Shown: piece by piece, positions 24,491 to 33,432 of the stretch | Layout: every line of letters begins with the position of its first letter | How positions within the stretch are numbered: position 1 is the first letter of the stretch | Source: a virus | Direction: 5' to 3' (one strand) | DNA length: 42,781 nt | Virus record (IMG/VR): IMGVR_UViG_3300020377_000003 | Span: 1 to 42,781 of that record | The notes under the pieces: model-generated | The model's database searches: none | What the model saw: only the letters and a program-made list of their open reading frames with translations | Told to the model about the DNA's origin: nothing | Translations under genes and position numbers: made by a program

Positions 24491-27027
24491 TAATCTTCAT
24501 CCTCAGTGGTAGGCAATTTTAATTCAGCAGCGTACCCTGTGTTGTATTTTTCACCTCTAAGGTAACTATAATCAAGATTACTAAAAAGCGTATTTCCTGT
24601 TACTATATTACCCAGCAAAGTATCTACTAAGGCTTTATTGTTAGGGTTTGTAAGCGCAGCATTAACTGTTTTCATGTATTCTTTGTAAGCAACAGAGCCT
24701 TGCTTGTTTCCGCTAGGCATACCGTTTAATACATCGTCAGTAATCCTTGGTAGCTGACCCCCAGCAGTTAAACGCTCTATTATGTACAAAGCACCTTTGA
24801 CCTGAGTAGCTGGGTTTACACCGGGATATAAAGCTTTAATACCGCTTTGCTCAACAAGCGTAAGCAGCCCACTGTCTGTGTTACCAAACCCTACCGCTAG
24901 GTTGTAAGTGTTTTCACTCATAACAGCGAGAGGGTTTATGTTGGCATCTGTTTGACTTCCCGGGACACTACGCAAAGCTACATTTAAGTTAGCTAAGTTA
25001 ACGGGTTTATTTTGGCTCTCTACCTTTTCGATAGCGCCTTCTATCCCTGCTCTAGTTGTACCTAAAACCATAGCCAGTACGTTTTTACTTCTGTCGTTAG
25101 AGGTGTTTACAAGTTGTGTGTCAATTGTGGTTGCCAACTCCATGTCACTTTTATCAGACATATAACCAAGTTCATTGGAACCGATTTCTGTCCCAATAAG
25201 GGGTACTTTAGGGGCTGGTTTTGTAATTGTGCGAATAACATACGGTGCTAAGAATTTTTTAATAGTAGCGCTGTCCGGGGCTACACCGTTTTTCTTTGCA
25301 TATCTTACATAAAAAGCGTCTAACTCTGCCCTGATTATAGGGCTGTTATGAATTTGAGTTCTTAGAATATCGCTGGTTATGTTCATTTCATCTTTTAAAA
25401 TTTTTTCTATTTTTGGAAACTGAATGCCTGATTTTTCCAAAGTTGCTTTTTCTATTTTAGCTTGTTTCTCTGCAATCTTTGCGGAAACTTTTTCGTAAGC
25501 TTTGGCGCTAAGAACAGACCGCAGCGCTTGGTCGTTTTCGTCTGAACCAGAAAAATTGGCAATTACAAAAGCAGCTCCGCTATCGCTTTCTAACATACCT
25601 AACAGCACTTGGTCATACGCTTTTCCATTAGCTGTAACCAGCGTTGTGGCAGCGCCACCGTTTTGCTGATGAACAGACATATCTGTTGTGGTCTCTACGT
25701 TACCAGACGCAGATGATATCCGTGCCGACACGTTGTAGTTAGCTGGTAGTCTAGCTAACAGCTCAGGCGGCGGTGTTTTGTTTTCTGATATGAGCTTGTT
25801 AAATTCTCTAATAGCCTCTCGCTCATCTACAGCCACTCGTTCTTGGTTTATTTTTGCTAGACCAGCAATGTATGAGTTTGCTGCTTTAAGCATCTCTGGG
25901 TTTTTACCAGCGTATTTTTTTCTAACTTCTTCATACAAACCAGCAATGTCATATAATTGTATCTGACCACCAGCTACACTAGTCATATATTTTTTGTCAG
26001 TACCACCGCCGTCAGCGGTTTGTACAGTTTCATTCAGCAATTCATTAACAAAGTTTTGACCACCTGCAATATCGCCATTCTTTTTGACCAGCTCTGTTAG
26101 CGTTGTAAGTTTTTCGCCTCGCAACACCGCCTTGCCTGTAGGGTTAGCAGAGCTTCTATAATCATCTAAAAGTTTTTGTGCAGTAGCTGTGTCACCAACA
26201 GCCATGGCTTGTTTAATAGCACCTTCTACAACTAGTGCTTGGTTTTCTTGTACAAGCTGGTCCTTTATTGCAGGGTCAGTAACGCCTTTCTGAGAAGCTA
26301 TACCAATATCTTTATCTAGCACTAATGATTTTACATTATCTAGCGTAGCGCCTAGCGCAGTAGGATTGTTAAATTGAAGAGACCCTACCTCTTGGTAGTC
26401 GGTCATCTTGCCTGTAAACAGTAACTCGTTTTTAGCTTTATAAGCTACGTCTTGAACCTTGTTTACGTTGTTAACAAAAGCGCTTGTAGTTTTATTAATA
26501 TATTCCTCAGCAGAGGACGTACCCACACCACCCATATCCTTTGTGTGTTGTTCTCTAAGTGCTTTTATATTTGCTTCATAATTTGCAGTTAGGCTTTTGC
26601 TGTCATCATAAGTAAAACCAGCATCCTCAAACTCTTTCCGTGCGATAGCGTACTTAGTTGCTACGATTGCACCTTGAGGGTTTTGCTCGTCCATTTCCCG
26701 GGACCAGCCACCATTTATTCGTTTTAATGCGTCATCCCCTGTTAATGTGCTTACACCGCCAAAGTCTGGGTCTTCTAATAAATATGACTGAAGCTTAGTT
26801 ATTTTACCTTCCAGCGTAACCAGCTCACGCTTGTCGTTACCCGTTTGCCATTTAGTAGCTGCATCAGCAACACCATCTAATGCTTTCACCCAGATGTCTC
26901 TTTGCTGTCGTGTCCCGGCATCAACGTCCACTTGAGGCACGTTCATAAAGTTAGTTTGCCCGTCAGACATATTTACGCTCTGATAAGCTTTAGCTCCTTG
27001 ATTTCTTGGTGTTGGTATTCTTGCCAT
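24490..27027 (-). CDS. Internal virion (core) protein, T7 gp15-like by position
   Basis: 845 residues, mostly helical and Ala/Asn/Lys-rich, with no catalytic motif I recognise. It lies between the gp14-like and giant gp16-like genes, joined to both by one-base TAATG overlaps, and its length fits gp15-type ejection proteins (about 750-850 residues). It probably lines the periplasmic conduit during DNA entry. The start at 27027 (MARIPTPRNQG) is preferred over an in-frame codon 12 bases upstream because of the TAATG overlap. Confidence 0.78.
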   Translation of the reverse strand: MARIPTPRNQGAKAYQSVNMSDGQTNFMNVPQVDVDAGTRQQRDIWVKALDGVADAATKWQTGNDKRELVTLEGKITKLQSYLLEDPDFGGVSTLTGDDALKRINGGWSREMDEQNPQGAIVATKYAIARKEFEDAGFTYDDSKSLTANYEANIKALREQHTKDMGGVGTSSAEEYINKTTSAFVNNVNKVQDVAYKAKNELLFTGKMTDYQEVGSLQFNNPTALGATLDNVKSLVLDKDIGIASQKGVTDPAIKDQLVQENQALVVEGAIKQAMAVGDTATAQKLLDDYRSSANPTGKAVLRGEKLTTLTELVKKNGDIAGGQNFVNELLNETVQTADGGGTDKKYMTSVAGGQIQLYDIAGLYEEVRKKYAGKNPEMLKAANSYIAGLAKINQERVAVDEREAIREFNKLISENKTPPPELLARLPANYNVSARISSASGNVETTTDMSVHQQNGGAATTLVTANGKAYDQVLLGMLESDSGAAFVIANFSGSDENDQALRSVLSAKAYEKVSAKIAEKQAKIEKATLEKSGIQFPKIEKILKDEMNITSDILRTQIHNSPIIRAELDAFYVRYAKKNGVAPDSATIKKFLAPYVIRTITKPAPKVPLIGTEIGSNELGYMSDKSDMELATTIDTQLVNTSNDRSKNVLAMVLGTTRAGIEGAIEKVESQNKPVNLANLNVALRSVPGSQTDANINPLAVMSENTYNLAVGFGNTDSGLLTLVEQSGIKALYPGVNPATQVKGALYIIERLTAGGQLPRITDDVLNGMPSGNKQGSVAYKEYMKTVNAALTNPNNKALVDTLLGNIVTGNTLFSNLDYSYLRGEKYNTGYAAELKLPTTEDED

Positions 27028-27542
27028 TATTTCCACCACTTCGCATTTTGTCCGGCGCTATAAATATCACCAGATGCACCTAACAATGTTCCAGCAGCAG
27101 CCATGCCCGGGTTATAGCTGCTTGCTTTAGCAGAAAATAAATCTGCTTTTGCTTGATATTCCATGCCTTGTATTTTTGCGTTTCTAATTTCGTTTTCTTT
27201 AGTGTCTCGTATTTTTAAAATGTCGTATGCACCTTCAGCATTTGCGTCAGCTAACAAGCCCTGCACGGTGCTGTCTTGTGTGTCATCTACAAGTAAACCA
27301 GAACCAGCGGCGCTTGCTCTAATAGCGCCTTTAAACTGGCTAGTCCTACGCCTTTGGTCAGCTTCTGCTTCGTCTGCTTGTTGTTTAATTCTAATTTGAT
27401 TATGTTGTGCAATAATTACATTATTACGAGCAATAGCAGCCTGATAGTTCGCCTGTTGCTTAGCAGCTTTTTGTTGCTGATAAGATGAATAGGCGCTAAG
27501 CCCTGCGCTAGCTACTGTAGCTACTGCTGCCGTAAATGCCAT
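27027..27542 (-). CDS. Internal virion protein, T7 gp14-like
   Basis: 171 residues. The pattern is typical of gp14-type proteins: an Ala/Gly hydrophobic N-terminus (AAVATVASAGLSAYSSYQQQ), a long Gln/Ala helical coil with NNVIIAQHNQIRIKQQADEAEA, then GAIRASAAGSGLLVDD and a Gly-rich hydrophobic C-terminus ending in KWWK. It likely forms the outer-membrane part of the ejection channel. Stop and start overlap with both neighbours. Confidence 0.85.
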   Translation of the reverse strand: MAFTAAVATVASAGLSAYSSYQQQKAAKQQANYQAAIARNNVIIAQHNQIRIKQQADEAEADQRRRTSQFKGAIRASAAGSGLLVDDTQDSTVQGLLADANAEGAYDILKIRDTKENEIRNAKIQGMEYQAKADLFSAKASSYNPGMAAAGTLLGASGDIYSAGQNAKWWK

Positions 27543-27994
27543 TAGCTAACCCCTTTCGCATATACTCGTTCAATAGGGGTATAGCCTAAGCGCTCAAATA
27601 TTTTGCCTACGTCTTTATGCAGCTTGACCTTGTTAAAGATTTTCTGCACACCCCGTGCTTTTAAAAATTCTTCTGACCGTTTAAGTAATTTAAATCCTGT
27701 TAGACCTTTTCTATGGTCTGGGTGAAGCCAAAATACGTCTCCATCAGCTACTGACAATTGCTTATAATGAAGCGCTTGTGTCAGGATAAATATAGCGTAG
27801 CCCACTAATTTAGAACCATGACGAGCTGTAGTAACGTGCATCTTATCTGCGTCTGCCAACACCTCGTATGTAGCCCAATCAGGTTGTAAATCTATCTTGC
27901 TTTTATCTAAAGCAATCTCTTCCCAATGCTTCAAAAGTAATGGTCCTACTTCTACTACAAAATCTTTAAAATTTTCTTCTTGTATTGTTATCAT
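27542..27994 (-). CDS. GNAT-family acetyltransferase between nozzle and core genes
   Basis: 150 residues. GNAT features: a beta-alpha start, KLVGYAIF for beta-4, DGDVFWLHPDHRKGLTGFKLLKRSEEFLKARG for the acetyl-CoA motif A region, and IFERLGYTPIERVYAKG at the end. The usual R-x-x-G-x-G loop reads HRKGLTG, close to consensus. GNAT proteins are often found among podovirus structural genes, perhaps modifying a virion or host protein. The ATG at 27994 overlaps the previous stop (TGATG). Confidence 0.85.
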   Translation of the reverse strand: MITIQEENFKDFVVEVGPLLLKHWEEIALDKSKIDLQPDWATYEVLADADKMHVTTARHGSKLVGYAIFILTQALHYKQLSVADGDVFWLHPDHRKGLTGFKLLKRSEEFLKARGVQKIFNKVKLHKDVGKIFERLGYTPIERVYAKGVS

Positions 27995-30801
27995 CAATTT
28001 CCTCCCGGTACTACATCAGGAATAATTGAGAGAACAGTTAGTGGCAACGGGTCTCGTTGCTGTATGATTACTCGCCCGTCTTTATTCCATGACGGTGATA
28101 GTGTTAAGTCTTTATCGCCTTGCAGCATTTCTAGCGGCTGTCCGTACAGCGCTGGCATACCAAACTTGGCTTCTTTTAGATGGTCTCTGTCTGGTCCTGT
28201 AAACATCCCCAGACTACGTTCAGCTCGTACAGTGAGCCTACCAATCTTTTTTGCTGCGCCTTGAATAGCGCTTGCCCCTTCTTGACCTGCTACATTTAAT
28301 CGCAGGGTCTCTAATTCTGAAATGTAATTGATGCCGACATGAACCCGGCTAGCTGGTGTAGTTAGTGTAATGCTGCCGTTAGACACTGTAGTAGGCGGTA
28401 TAACATACCCGTTAGCTACGCCTGTTATTTCTTCGCCTTCTAAATGCCACAATCCTGACAGCGTGGTTACAGCTTCCCTAACTGTGCCGCCGTTGTGATA
28501 CTTTGCAAACTTTGTACCGTCTACGTTAGCACCATTAAGTTGAAGCTCAAAAGTAGTACTAGTAATATTATTAACAGTATAGCCGTTTCCCCTAACCTCA
28601 TCTGATAACGAAAACCCCGCTGTCGTTGTGCTGTCGTGTTTGTATACATCCCAAATATCAACAGTGTCACCATTGGTTAATCCATGTGCTGATGCTGTAG
28701 TAACTACAACAGGGTTAGCTTGAGTGTACCCAGTAATCGTAATAGGGTTATCTAAGCTAGCCCCTGCGTCTACAAAAAACCCATCTTGTATAGTTTTAAA
28801 ATCTCTTTCTTTCATACGCTCAATATAGCGTAACGTCTTACCATCAATAACTCGTTCCACTAGACAATATGTAGCGTCAATATCGTTTTCTTTTACAGAA
28901 GCTACAGACTTAAATTTTCCTTTTGTCGTGTGCCTATGCCAAGCAAAAACTTCCTGCTCTCGCAGATACGTCAACCCCAGCATCATCCCGTCATCACGCA
29001 CACACCACACAATAGAGTAAGGCGCTGGTGCATAGGTCCAGTCATCTATACGGTTATAATCTAGCAAGTGCCTAGCTAAGATGGATACGTCATTACCACT
29101 ATAGCTATCCACCTCGTATCGATAACCTAAGTCTCTGACGTTTTGTCCCGGCTGCATAAAGAGAGCAACGTCACCAGAGAGCAGCGGCGGTAAAGTGGTA
29201 GAGCCAAAAAATGACTGTGGTGTAATTTGTATTCCAGAAGGTGTAATCACATTGTCAATACCTTCTACCAGCCACTCGCCCCCTGATGTTAATACCACTA
29301 AGTCCGACATAGGGACCAAGTGTCTAATCTCGTTAACCTTCGTGCTTGCAATTGTTGCAATGATAGCGTCATCGTCTCTAGCTGGTGACGATGTAGCAAA
29401 GTTATTTTGGTTACCTGTTTGTGTCATAAACAAACGCTGTGGATGTTTGTTGCTGTTTGCAAATACTCTACGCTGCTGAAAATAAGCTACAGCAGACGGA
29501 TATTCGTTTGTTGCAGCAAACGGGTCTCTAGTCTTAGGCGGTGTATCGTCTAAGTCAGGAGCCATGTTTTCATCTGTAAATGTAGTGTCTTCGGTACGTC
29601 CTATAAAACCGTAAATACCATTCTTCTCACGGTAAATATTATACGTTTGTGCTTGAGCTACAGAGGTCCAGTTTATTGTATTATCAATCGTGCTGTTACC
29701 GTTGGTAATTTTTATAAAGCCAACGAGCAAAGAACCACCAGAGCCATAACCTGTGTAGCCAGAGCTATCGACTGAATTATAGTTAACGTCTTCTAATTCG
29801 ATAGTAGTGCTTGTAACTGTGCCAGCTCTAAAACGTCTGTCGTTTAGCTCAACCATACCTGTAATATTTTCTAAATGAAAAGTATCGCCTGTCGATAATC
29901 CATGAGCTGCTGTAGTTGTTAAGATAGCCGGGTTAGCTTGTGTAACAAACTGCACACTAAACGTACCTGCTGTCCCGGTTAGGCTTTCTTCTGACGTATC
30001 GGCGTTAACAGCAGTTACGGCATACTTGTGGGTCTCTGACCCTGTAGTGTTTGCTGTAACAGTGACGCTTCTAGGAAAAGCTTGCGCTGGAGCAAAAGTA
30101 ATATCTGCTAACGTCCATGCATCGTGGTCCGTTCTAAATATTTCTTTTGGTGGGTAAAGAGGGTGGACAACCGTCATCGTGTCGGCTGACTGCACATAAT
30201 TTAATTCGTATAGTTCTGTTTGTGGATATGGTGTAGTTAGCTCAAACACTTTTGATACTGTGCCACCAGAGGTGTAGGTCGTAAAGTTTGTGCTGTTTAT
30301 GGTTGCTGTTGTACTGTGTTCTAATTCTTTAATAGAAAAAGTGGTAGTTGTTAAAACAGTAACTTGAAACGTCCTGTTGTTAAGCTCTGTCATACCGCCA
30401 ATGCTTTGCAGGTATACACTGTCCCCAGTGGTTAGACCATGCGTTGCTGATGTAGTTATGACGGCTGGGTTAGCCTTAGTAATAGCAGATATGTTTTTTA
30501 CTGATGCGCTTTCTAATACCTGTCCCCCATCTTTAAAGACACGCATATAATAATCGCCAAATTCTAGGATGTAGGTCTGCTCTGTATTAAAAGCAAAAGG
30601 AATAAGACGTACAGTTTTAGTGCTATCTTTTACCTGTCCTATAAACTGTAATCCTGACCGTGTCGCAACACCACCATGCACCTGTACAAAAAAGTTCTCA
30701 CATTTAGCCAGTGAGCTTTTGTACTTGCTGATGTCTACTCTAGCTCCTATTGCTTCGGATACTTCACCCCCGGCTAAGCTAGACTGAATTACTTTTGTCA
30801 T
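27994..30801 (-). CDS. Tail nozzle protein (T7 gp12-like) with three FCCH-like domains
   Basis: 935 residues. The N-terminus (LAGGEVSEAIGARVDISKYKSSLAKCENFFVQVHGGVATRSGL, with FAFNTEQTYILEFGDYYMRVF) is diagnostic of podovirus tail tubular protein B/nozzle. Three related inserts occur at about 109-185, 285-362 and 692-780. Each begins ANPxVxTTxxxHGLxxGD and two contain GM-ELN-RxF, as in the E1 FCCH domain seen in phage tail proteins. It closes the tail tip with the adaptor encoded upstream. The repeats lengthen it beyond T7 gp12 (794 residues). Confidence 0.92.
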   Translation of the reverse strand: MTKVIQSSLAGGEVSEAIGARVDISKYKSSLAKCENFFVQVHGGVATRSGLQFIGQVKDSTKTVRLIPFAFNTEQTYILEFGDYYMRVFKDGGQVLESASVKNISAITKANPAVITTSATHGLTTGDSVYLQSIGGMTELNNRTFQVTVLTTTTFSIKELEHSTTATINSTNFTTYTSGGTVSKVFELTTPYPQTELYELNYVQSADTMTVVHPLYPPKEIFRTDHDAWTLADITFAPAQAFPRSVTVTANTTGSETHKYAVTAVNADTSEESLTGTAGTFSVQFVTQANPAILTTTAAHGLSTGDTFHLENITGMVELNDRRFRAGTVTSTTIELEDVNYNSVDSSGYTGYGSGGSLLVGFIKITNGNSTIDNTINWTSVAQAQTYNIYREKNGIYGFIGRTEDTTFTDENMAPDLDDTPPKTRDPFAATNEYPSAVAYFQQRRVFANSNKHPQRLFMTQTGNQNNFATSSPARDDDAIIATIASTKVNEIRHLVPMSDLVVLTSGGEWLVEGIDNVITPSGIQITPQSFFGSTTLPPLLSGDVALFMQPGQNVRDLGYRYEVDSYSGNDVSILARHLLDYNRIDDWTYAPAPYSIVWCVRDDGMMLGLTYLREQEVFAWHRHTTKGKFKSVASVKENDIDATYCLVERVIDGKTLRYIERMKERDFKTIQDGFFVDAGASLDNPITITGYTQANPVVVTTASAHGLTNGDTVDIWDVYKHDSTTTAGFSLSDEVRGNGYTVNNITSTTFELQLNGANVDGTKFAKYHNGGTVREAVTTLSGLWHLEGEEITGVANGYVIPPTTVSNGSITLTTPASRVHVGINYISELETLRLNVAGQEGASAIQGAAKKIGRLTVRAERSLGMFTGPDRDHLKEAKFGMPALYGQPLEMLQGDKDLTLSPSWNKDGRVIIQQRDPLPLTVLSIIPDVVPGGN

Positions 30802-30813
30802 AGTACCTACCCA

Positions 30814-31428
30814 TCAGACACTGTCTACCGTTTGCACACCAAGCCTAGCAGTAATCCAATCTGCTTCTGGTTTAGCTGGTTCAATACCTTCGCTGGCATC
30901 AGTCTCCCATGCACTATTACAATAAATAGTGGCTAACTTTTCTAATTCCCCAGCAATACCTCTGTCTCCAGTAAGTGGCATAGCAAGCTTAGCAGCTAAC
31001 TGATAGCTAAGCGCCATAACAAACTCTGGGTCAAAATCTTCTGTTGTCGTTATTCTAGCAGTGTAAACAAGCTCTGCATCTTCTTGGTCCGTCAACACCA
31101 CCCTGTTAGTGCTATACCTAGCTACCTCAAATTCTATTGGTGTCATTCCACGTCCTAGTGGATTTGTAATACCTAAAATCCTGACTGCGTCTGTTGGATA
31201 TAAATACATAAACGTCCAGCCGCCCGGGACCGTTCCAGTAAGCGTGGCAGGTGACAAAAATTTCTTAGCAAAGTTCCATGGGTGCTGCCTAAGTAGCGCA
31301 TCCCTAGTGTCATTAAAAACAAGATTAACTTGTTCTGCTTCCGGCGTAACCTCAGTCATTGACGATATGTCAAAACGGTCACCAACGTGCTGAAGAGCAA
31401 GCTTTGCTATTTGTACCTGTGATGCCAT
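30814..31428 (-). CDS. Tail adaptor protein (T7 gp11/tail tubular protein A-like)
   Basis: 204 residues. ALQHVGDRFDISSMTEVTPEAEQVNLVFNDTRDALLRQHPWNFA is the family signature of the gp11-type head-tail adaptor, followed by a mixed domain (WTFMYLYPTDAVRILGI) and a final helix. It joins the portal ring to the nozzle. The gene order portal-scaffold-capsid-adaptor-nozzle is standard for short-tailed phages. A 12-base gap separates it from the nozzle gene. Confidence 0.92.
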   Translation of the reverse strand: MASQVQIAKLALQHVGDRFDISSMTEVTPEAEQVNLVFNDTRDALLRQHPWNFAKKFLSPATLTGTVPGGWTFMYLYPTDAVRILGITNPLGRGMTPIEFEVARYSTNRVVLTDQEDAELVYTARITTTEDFDPEFVMALSYQLAAKLAMPLTGDRGIAGELEKLATIYCNSAWETDASEGIEPAKPEADWITARLGVQTVDSV

Positions 31429-31429
31429 A

Positions 31430-31612
31430 CTAGTCCTTTTTCTTTCTAACCTTTACTTTTTTAGGTTTTTTAGCTGTCTTAGCAGCGTCTTTAAAATTTT
31501 TAGCTTTTGGCGCACCCGGGTCTCCCGGCTTACGCATTTTTTCTCCAGAGCCAGCAGCAATACGTTTACGCTTAGCATCGATATTGGCATATAGCCCGGG
31601 TCGTTTAGCCAT
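31430..31612 (-). CDS. 60-residue basic protein, KKVKVRKKKD tail
   Basis: Begins MAKRPGLYANIDAKRKRIAAGSGEKMRKPG, a sequence that recurs in short-tailed phages close to the tail adaptor, and ends in a lysine-rich tract. It is coupled to the adaptor gene one base downstream and overlaps the upstream gene by 8 bases. It may be a minor head-tail or DNA-contacting protein. The family is recurrent but uncharacterised. Confidence 0.75.
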   Translation of the reverse strand: MAKRPGLYANIDAKRKRIAAGSGEKMRKPGDPGAPKAKNFKDAAKTAKKPKKVKVRKKKD

Positions 31613-31889
31613 TTTCTTTCTCTACCATTTCTTTGGCTTCAGCTTTAGTCAGGTTATCGCCAATAACTTTACCTGCTTTGTAAACGTCATACTTGCCTCT
31701 GCCTTTGTGGACAGCGTGAGCCTCTACCTCTGGGTCTGGCTCGGGCTTTTCTTCCGATACGCCTTCCACAATAATTGCATCGCTAGGTAGTTTACCCGGC
31801 TGCAAATAACTATCGTCCAACGTGTGGACTACACCTTTTTCCAATAACCCGTCCGGGCTGAAAAAGTTTTCTCTAAATTTTACTTTCAT
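31605..31889 (-). CDS. Unrecognised 94-residue protein of the head module
   Basis: The N-terminal half is beta-rich (FRENFFSPDGLLEKGVVHTL). An acidic linker (EEKPEPDPEVE) follows, then a short domain GRGKYDVYKAGKVIGDNLTKAEAKEMVEKE that looks like a small structural repeat in phage head proteins. It lies between the cement protein and the basic 60-residue protein. GAGAAGGA precedes the ATG. It is possibly a minor capsid or connector protein. Confidence 0.62.
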   Translation of the reverse strand: MKVKFRENFFSPDGLLEKGVVHTLDDSYLQPGKLPSDAIIVEGVSEEKPEPDPEVEAHAVHKGRGKYDVYKAGKVIGDNLTKAEAKEMVEKENG

Positions 31890-31910
31890 ATCCTTCTCCA
31901 GTTAGAGGAA

Positions 31911-31927
31911 GGGGGGACAAGCCCCCC
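31911..31927 (-). terminator. G6/C6 hairpin after the cement protein gene
   Basis: Six G and six C residues pair around ACAAG (plus strand), in the gap between 31935 and 31889. It is the third copy of this hairpin style and the only one in the leftward unit. It follows the highly expressed capsid and cement genes, so it may partly terminate or protect their message. Confidence 0.6.
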
Positions 31928-31934
31928 AACCAGT

Positions 31935-32390
31935 TTAGTTAGTAGCGTCTGGATATGCTCTCCAGCCCATTGGGTCTTTCGATATAAATGCATCGATAGC
32001 CCCAGCAGTAAGAGCTGCTGTACCGACATCTTGAATGACCCCGATATAACGCTCGTACTGTGTTGTGCCGCTGGATAGAGGCATAACAATCCTATGACCA
32101 GCAGTTAGTGTTGCCTTTGGAATGTCAGCAGTCACATTGTGTACTGTTGCAGTTCCATCGACAGCAATTGCTGCTTGTGCATCGGACGCTAGTTTAAAGT
32201 TAACAGTAGCACTACCGCCACTGGTAACCGCAGTTGTTACTTGAATGATGAGATACAAAGGCTCACCCATGCCAAGGTCTGAAGATGCAGACGTATTGTC
32301 TACAACGTCCCCAACAAGAGCTAACCCTGTGCCAGACGTGCTGAGCGCAGTTGCATCACAAAATTCAAGTCTTTCGTCAATTATCGCCAT
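31935..32390 (-). CDS. Bbp16-like capsid cement/decoration protein
   Basis: 151 residues, rich in Ala, Thr and Gly and beta-predicted. LEFCDATAL, then GEPLYLIIQVTTAVTSGGSATVNFKLASD and RYIGVIQDVGTAALTAGAIDAFISKDP match the capsid cement family typified by Bordetella phage BPP-1 Bbp16. It lies directly after the major capsid gene with AAGGAG before the ATG. It should stabilise the capsid surface. Confidence 0.85.
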   Translation of the reverse strand: MAIIDERLEFCDATALSTSGTGLALVGDVVDNTSASSDLGMGEPLYLIIQVTTAVTSGGSATVNFKLASDAQAAIAVDGTATVHNVTADIPKATLTAGHRIVMPLSSGTTQYERYIGVIQDVGTAALTAGAIDAFISKDPMGWRAYPDATN

Positions 32391-32412
32391 GATATTTGCT
32401 CCTTCCTTGACA

Positions 32413-33414
32413 TTAAGTGATTTGTGCTTCGTTGGTCTTTAGTGCGTCCACCCTACGGATTGGATAACCACCCCATGAGGTTTGGAACGTACCCCCGACA
32501 TTCTCAAATGTGAGTGTAGAATTTTTCACACCATTTGATGTCTGCCTACGGATAAAGCCCAGCATCTGACGGTCCATATACCACACGCAACGTCCCACGC
32601 CCAAAGTTGGGAGCTGAGAGTATGCTTGGTGCATAAGGTCGTTCAAATCAGCAGAGCTGCCCGAAAGGTCAGCAGTCAGGTTAGACCTATCGATGTTAGC
32701 AATCCTCACAATGTAACGCCAGTCACGGACACTCATGCCCACGTCCCAGCGATAGTGAGTTCTGTATGCTTGCATACGCCCGTTTGCCCCATCGATATTT
32801 TCGATGGTAACCTCACCAAGGTCACGCTGCTGAATACCAGCAGTTGAGCCTTTAGGGATAATCCCATGGCAAGTTTGTGGGGACCAACACACAAGCCAGA
32901 TACTACCATTGTCACTGCCTGTACCACCTGCATCGATGATGTTCTCACCGTTGTCGGCTGACAGAGAGTTAAAACGAGGTGCAAAACCAGTGAAACGCTC
33001 TGCGTTCACAGCTTCATCCCCGTAGAACAAGGTAGTTGCTACCTGTTGGTTTAAGCCTTCAATATGAGGCTTGTCTTCTTGCAGACGGAATTTAGCTGGG
33101 TCTCCTGCCATATCGACAAGAGCCTTATCTACCTCTGCATAGTCTTCCAACATACCGCAGTTGTCAGTGACTTGTACTGCCTTACTTTTAGTAGGCTGTA
33201 CACCACCGTACAATTTACGCCATGTAGGAGTTGGTAAACCAGACCTGATTGTGGTTCTATGACCAGTCGTGAGGTTACCCTCAAGCCAAGTCATATCAGC
33301 CAAAATCTCATTTGTCTGATTTAGGATTTCGACAACGTCAGCAATAGAGCCGTCCGGGTCGGTGACCTTCGCTAAGTCAGCGAGGGTCGGGTTTGTTACG
33401 CTAAGTGTTGCCAT
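32413..33414 (-). CDS. Major capsid protein (HK97 fold, Bbp17-like)
   Basis: 333 residues. The N-terminus LSVTNPTLADLAKVTDPDGSIADVVEILNQTNEIL, the segment TTIRSGLPTPTWRKLYGGVQPTKS and the C-terminal TFQTSWGGYPIRRVDAL are typical of the BPP-1-type major capsid family. Codon use follows the neighbours. The scaffold is encoded just upstream and the cement protein just downstream. AAGGAG precedes the ATG. Confidence 0.93.
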   Translation of the reverse strand: MATLSVTNPTLADLAKVTDPDGSIADVVEILNQTNEILADMTWLEGNLTTGHRTTIRSGLPTPTWRKLYGGVQPTKSKAVQVTDNCGMLEDYAEVDKALVDMAGDPAKFRLQEDKPHIEGLNQQVATTLFYGDEAVNAERFTGFAPRFNSLSADNGENIIDAGGTGSDNGSIWLVCWSPQTCHGIIPKGSTAGIQQRDLGEVTIENIDGANGRMQAYRTHYRWDVGMSVRDWRYIVRIANIDRSNLTADLSGSSADLNDLMHQAYSQLPTLGVGRCVWYMDRQMLGFIRRQTSNGVKNSTLTFENVGGTFQTSWGGYPIRRVDALKTNEAQIT

Positions 33415-33432
33415 AACGGTTTACTCCTTCCA

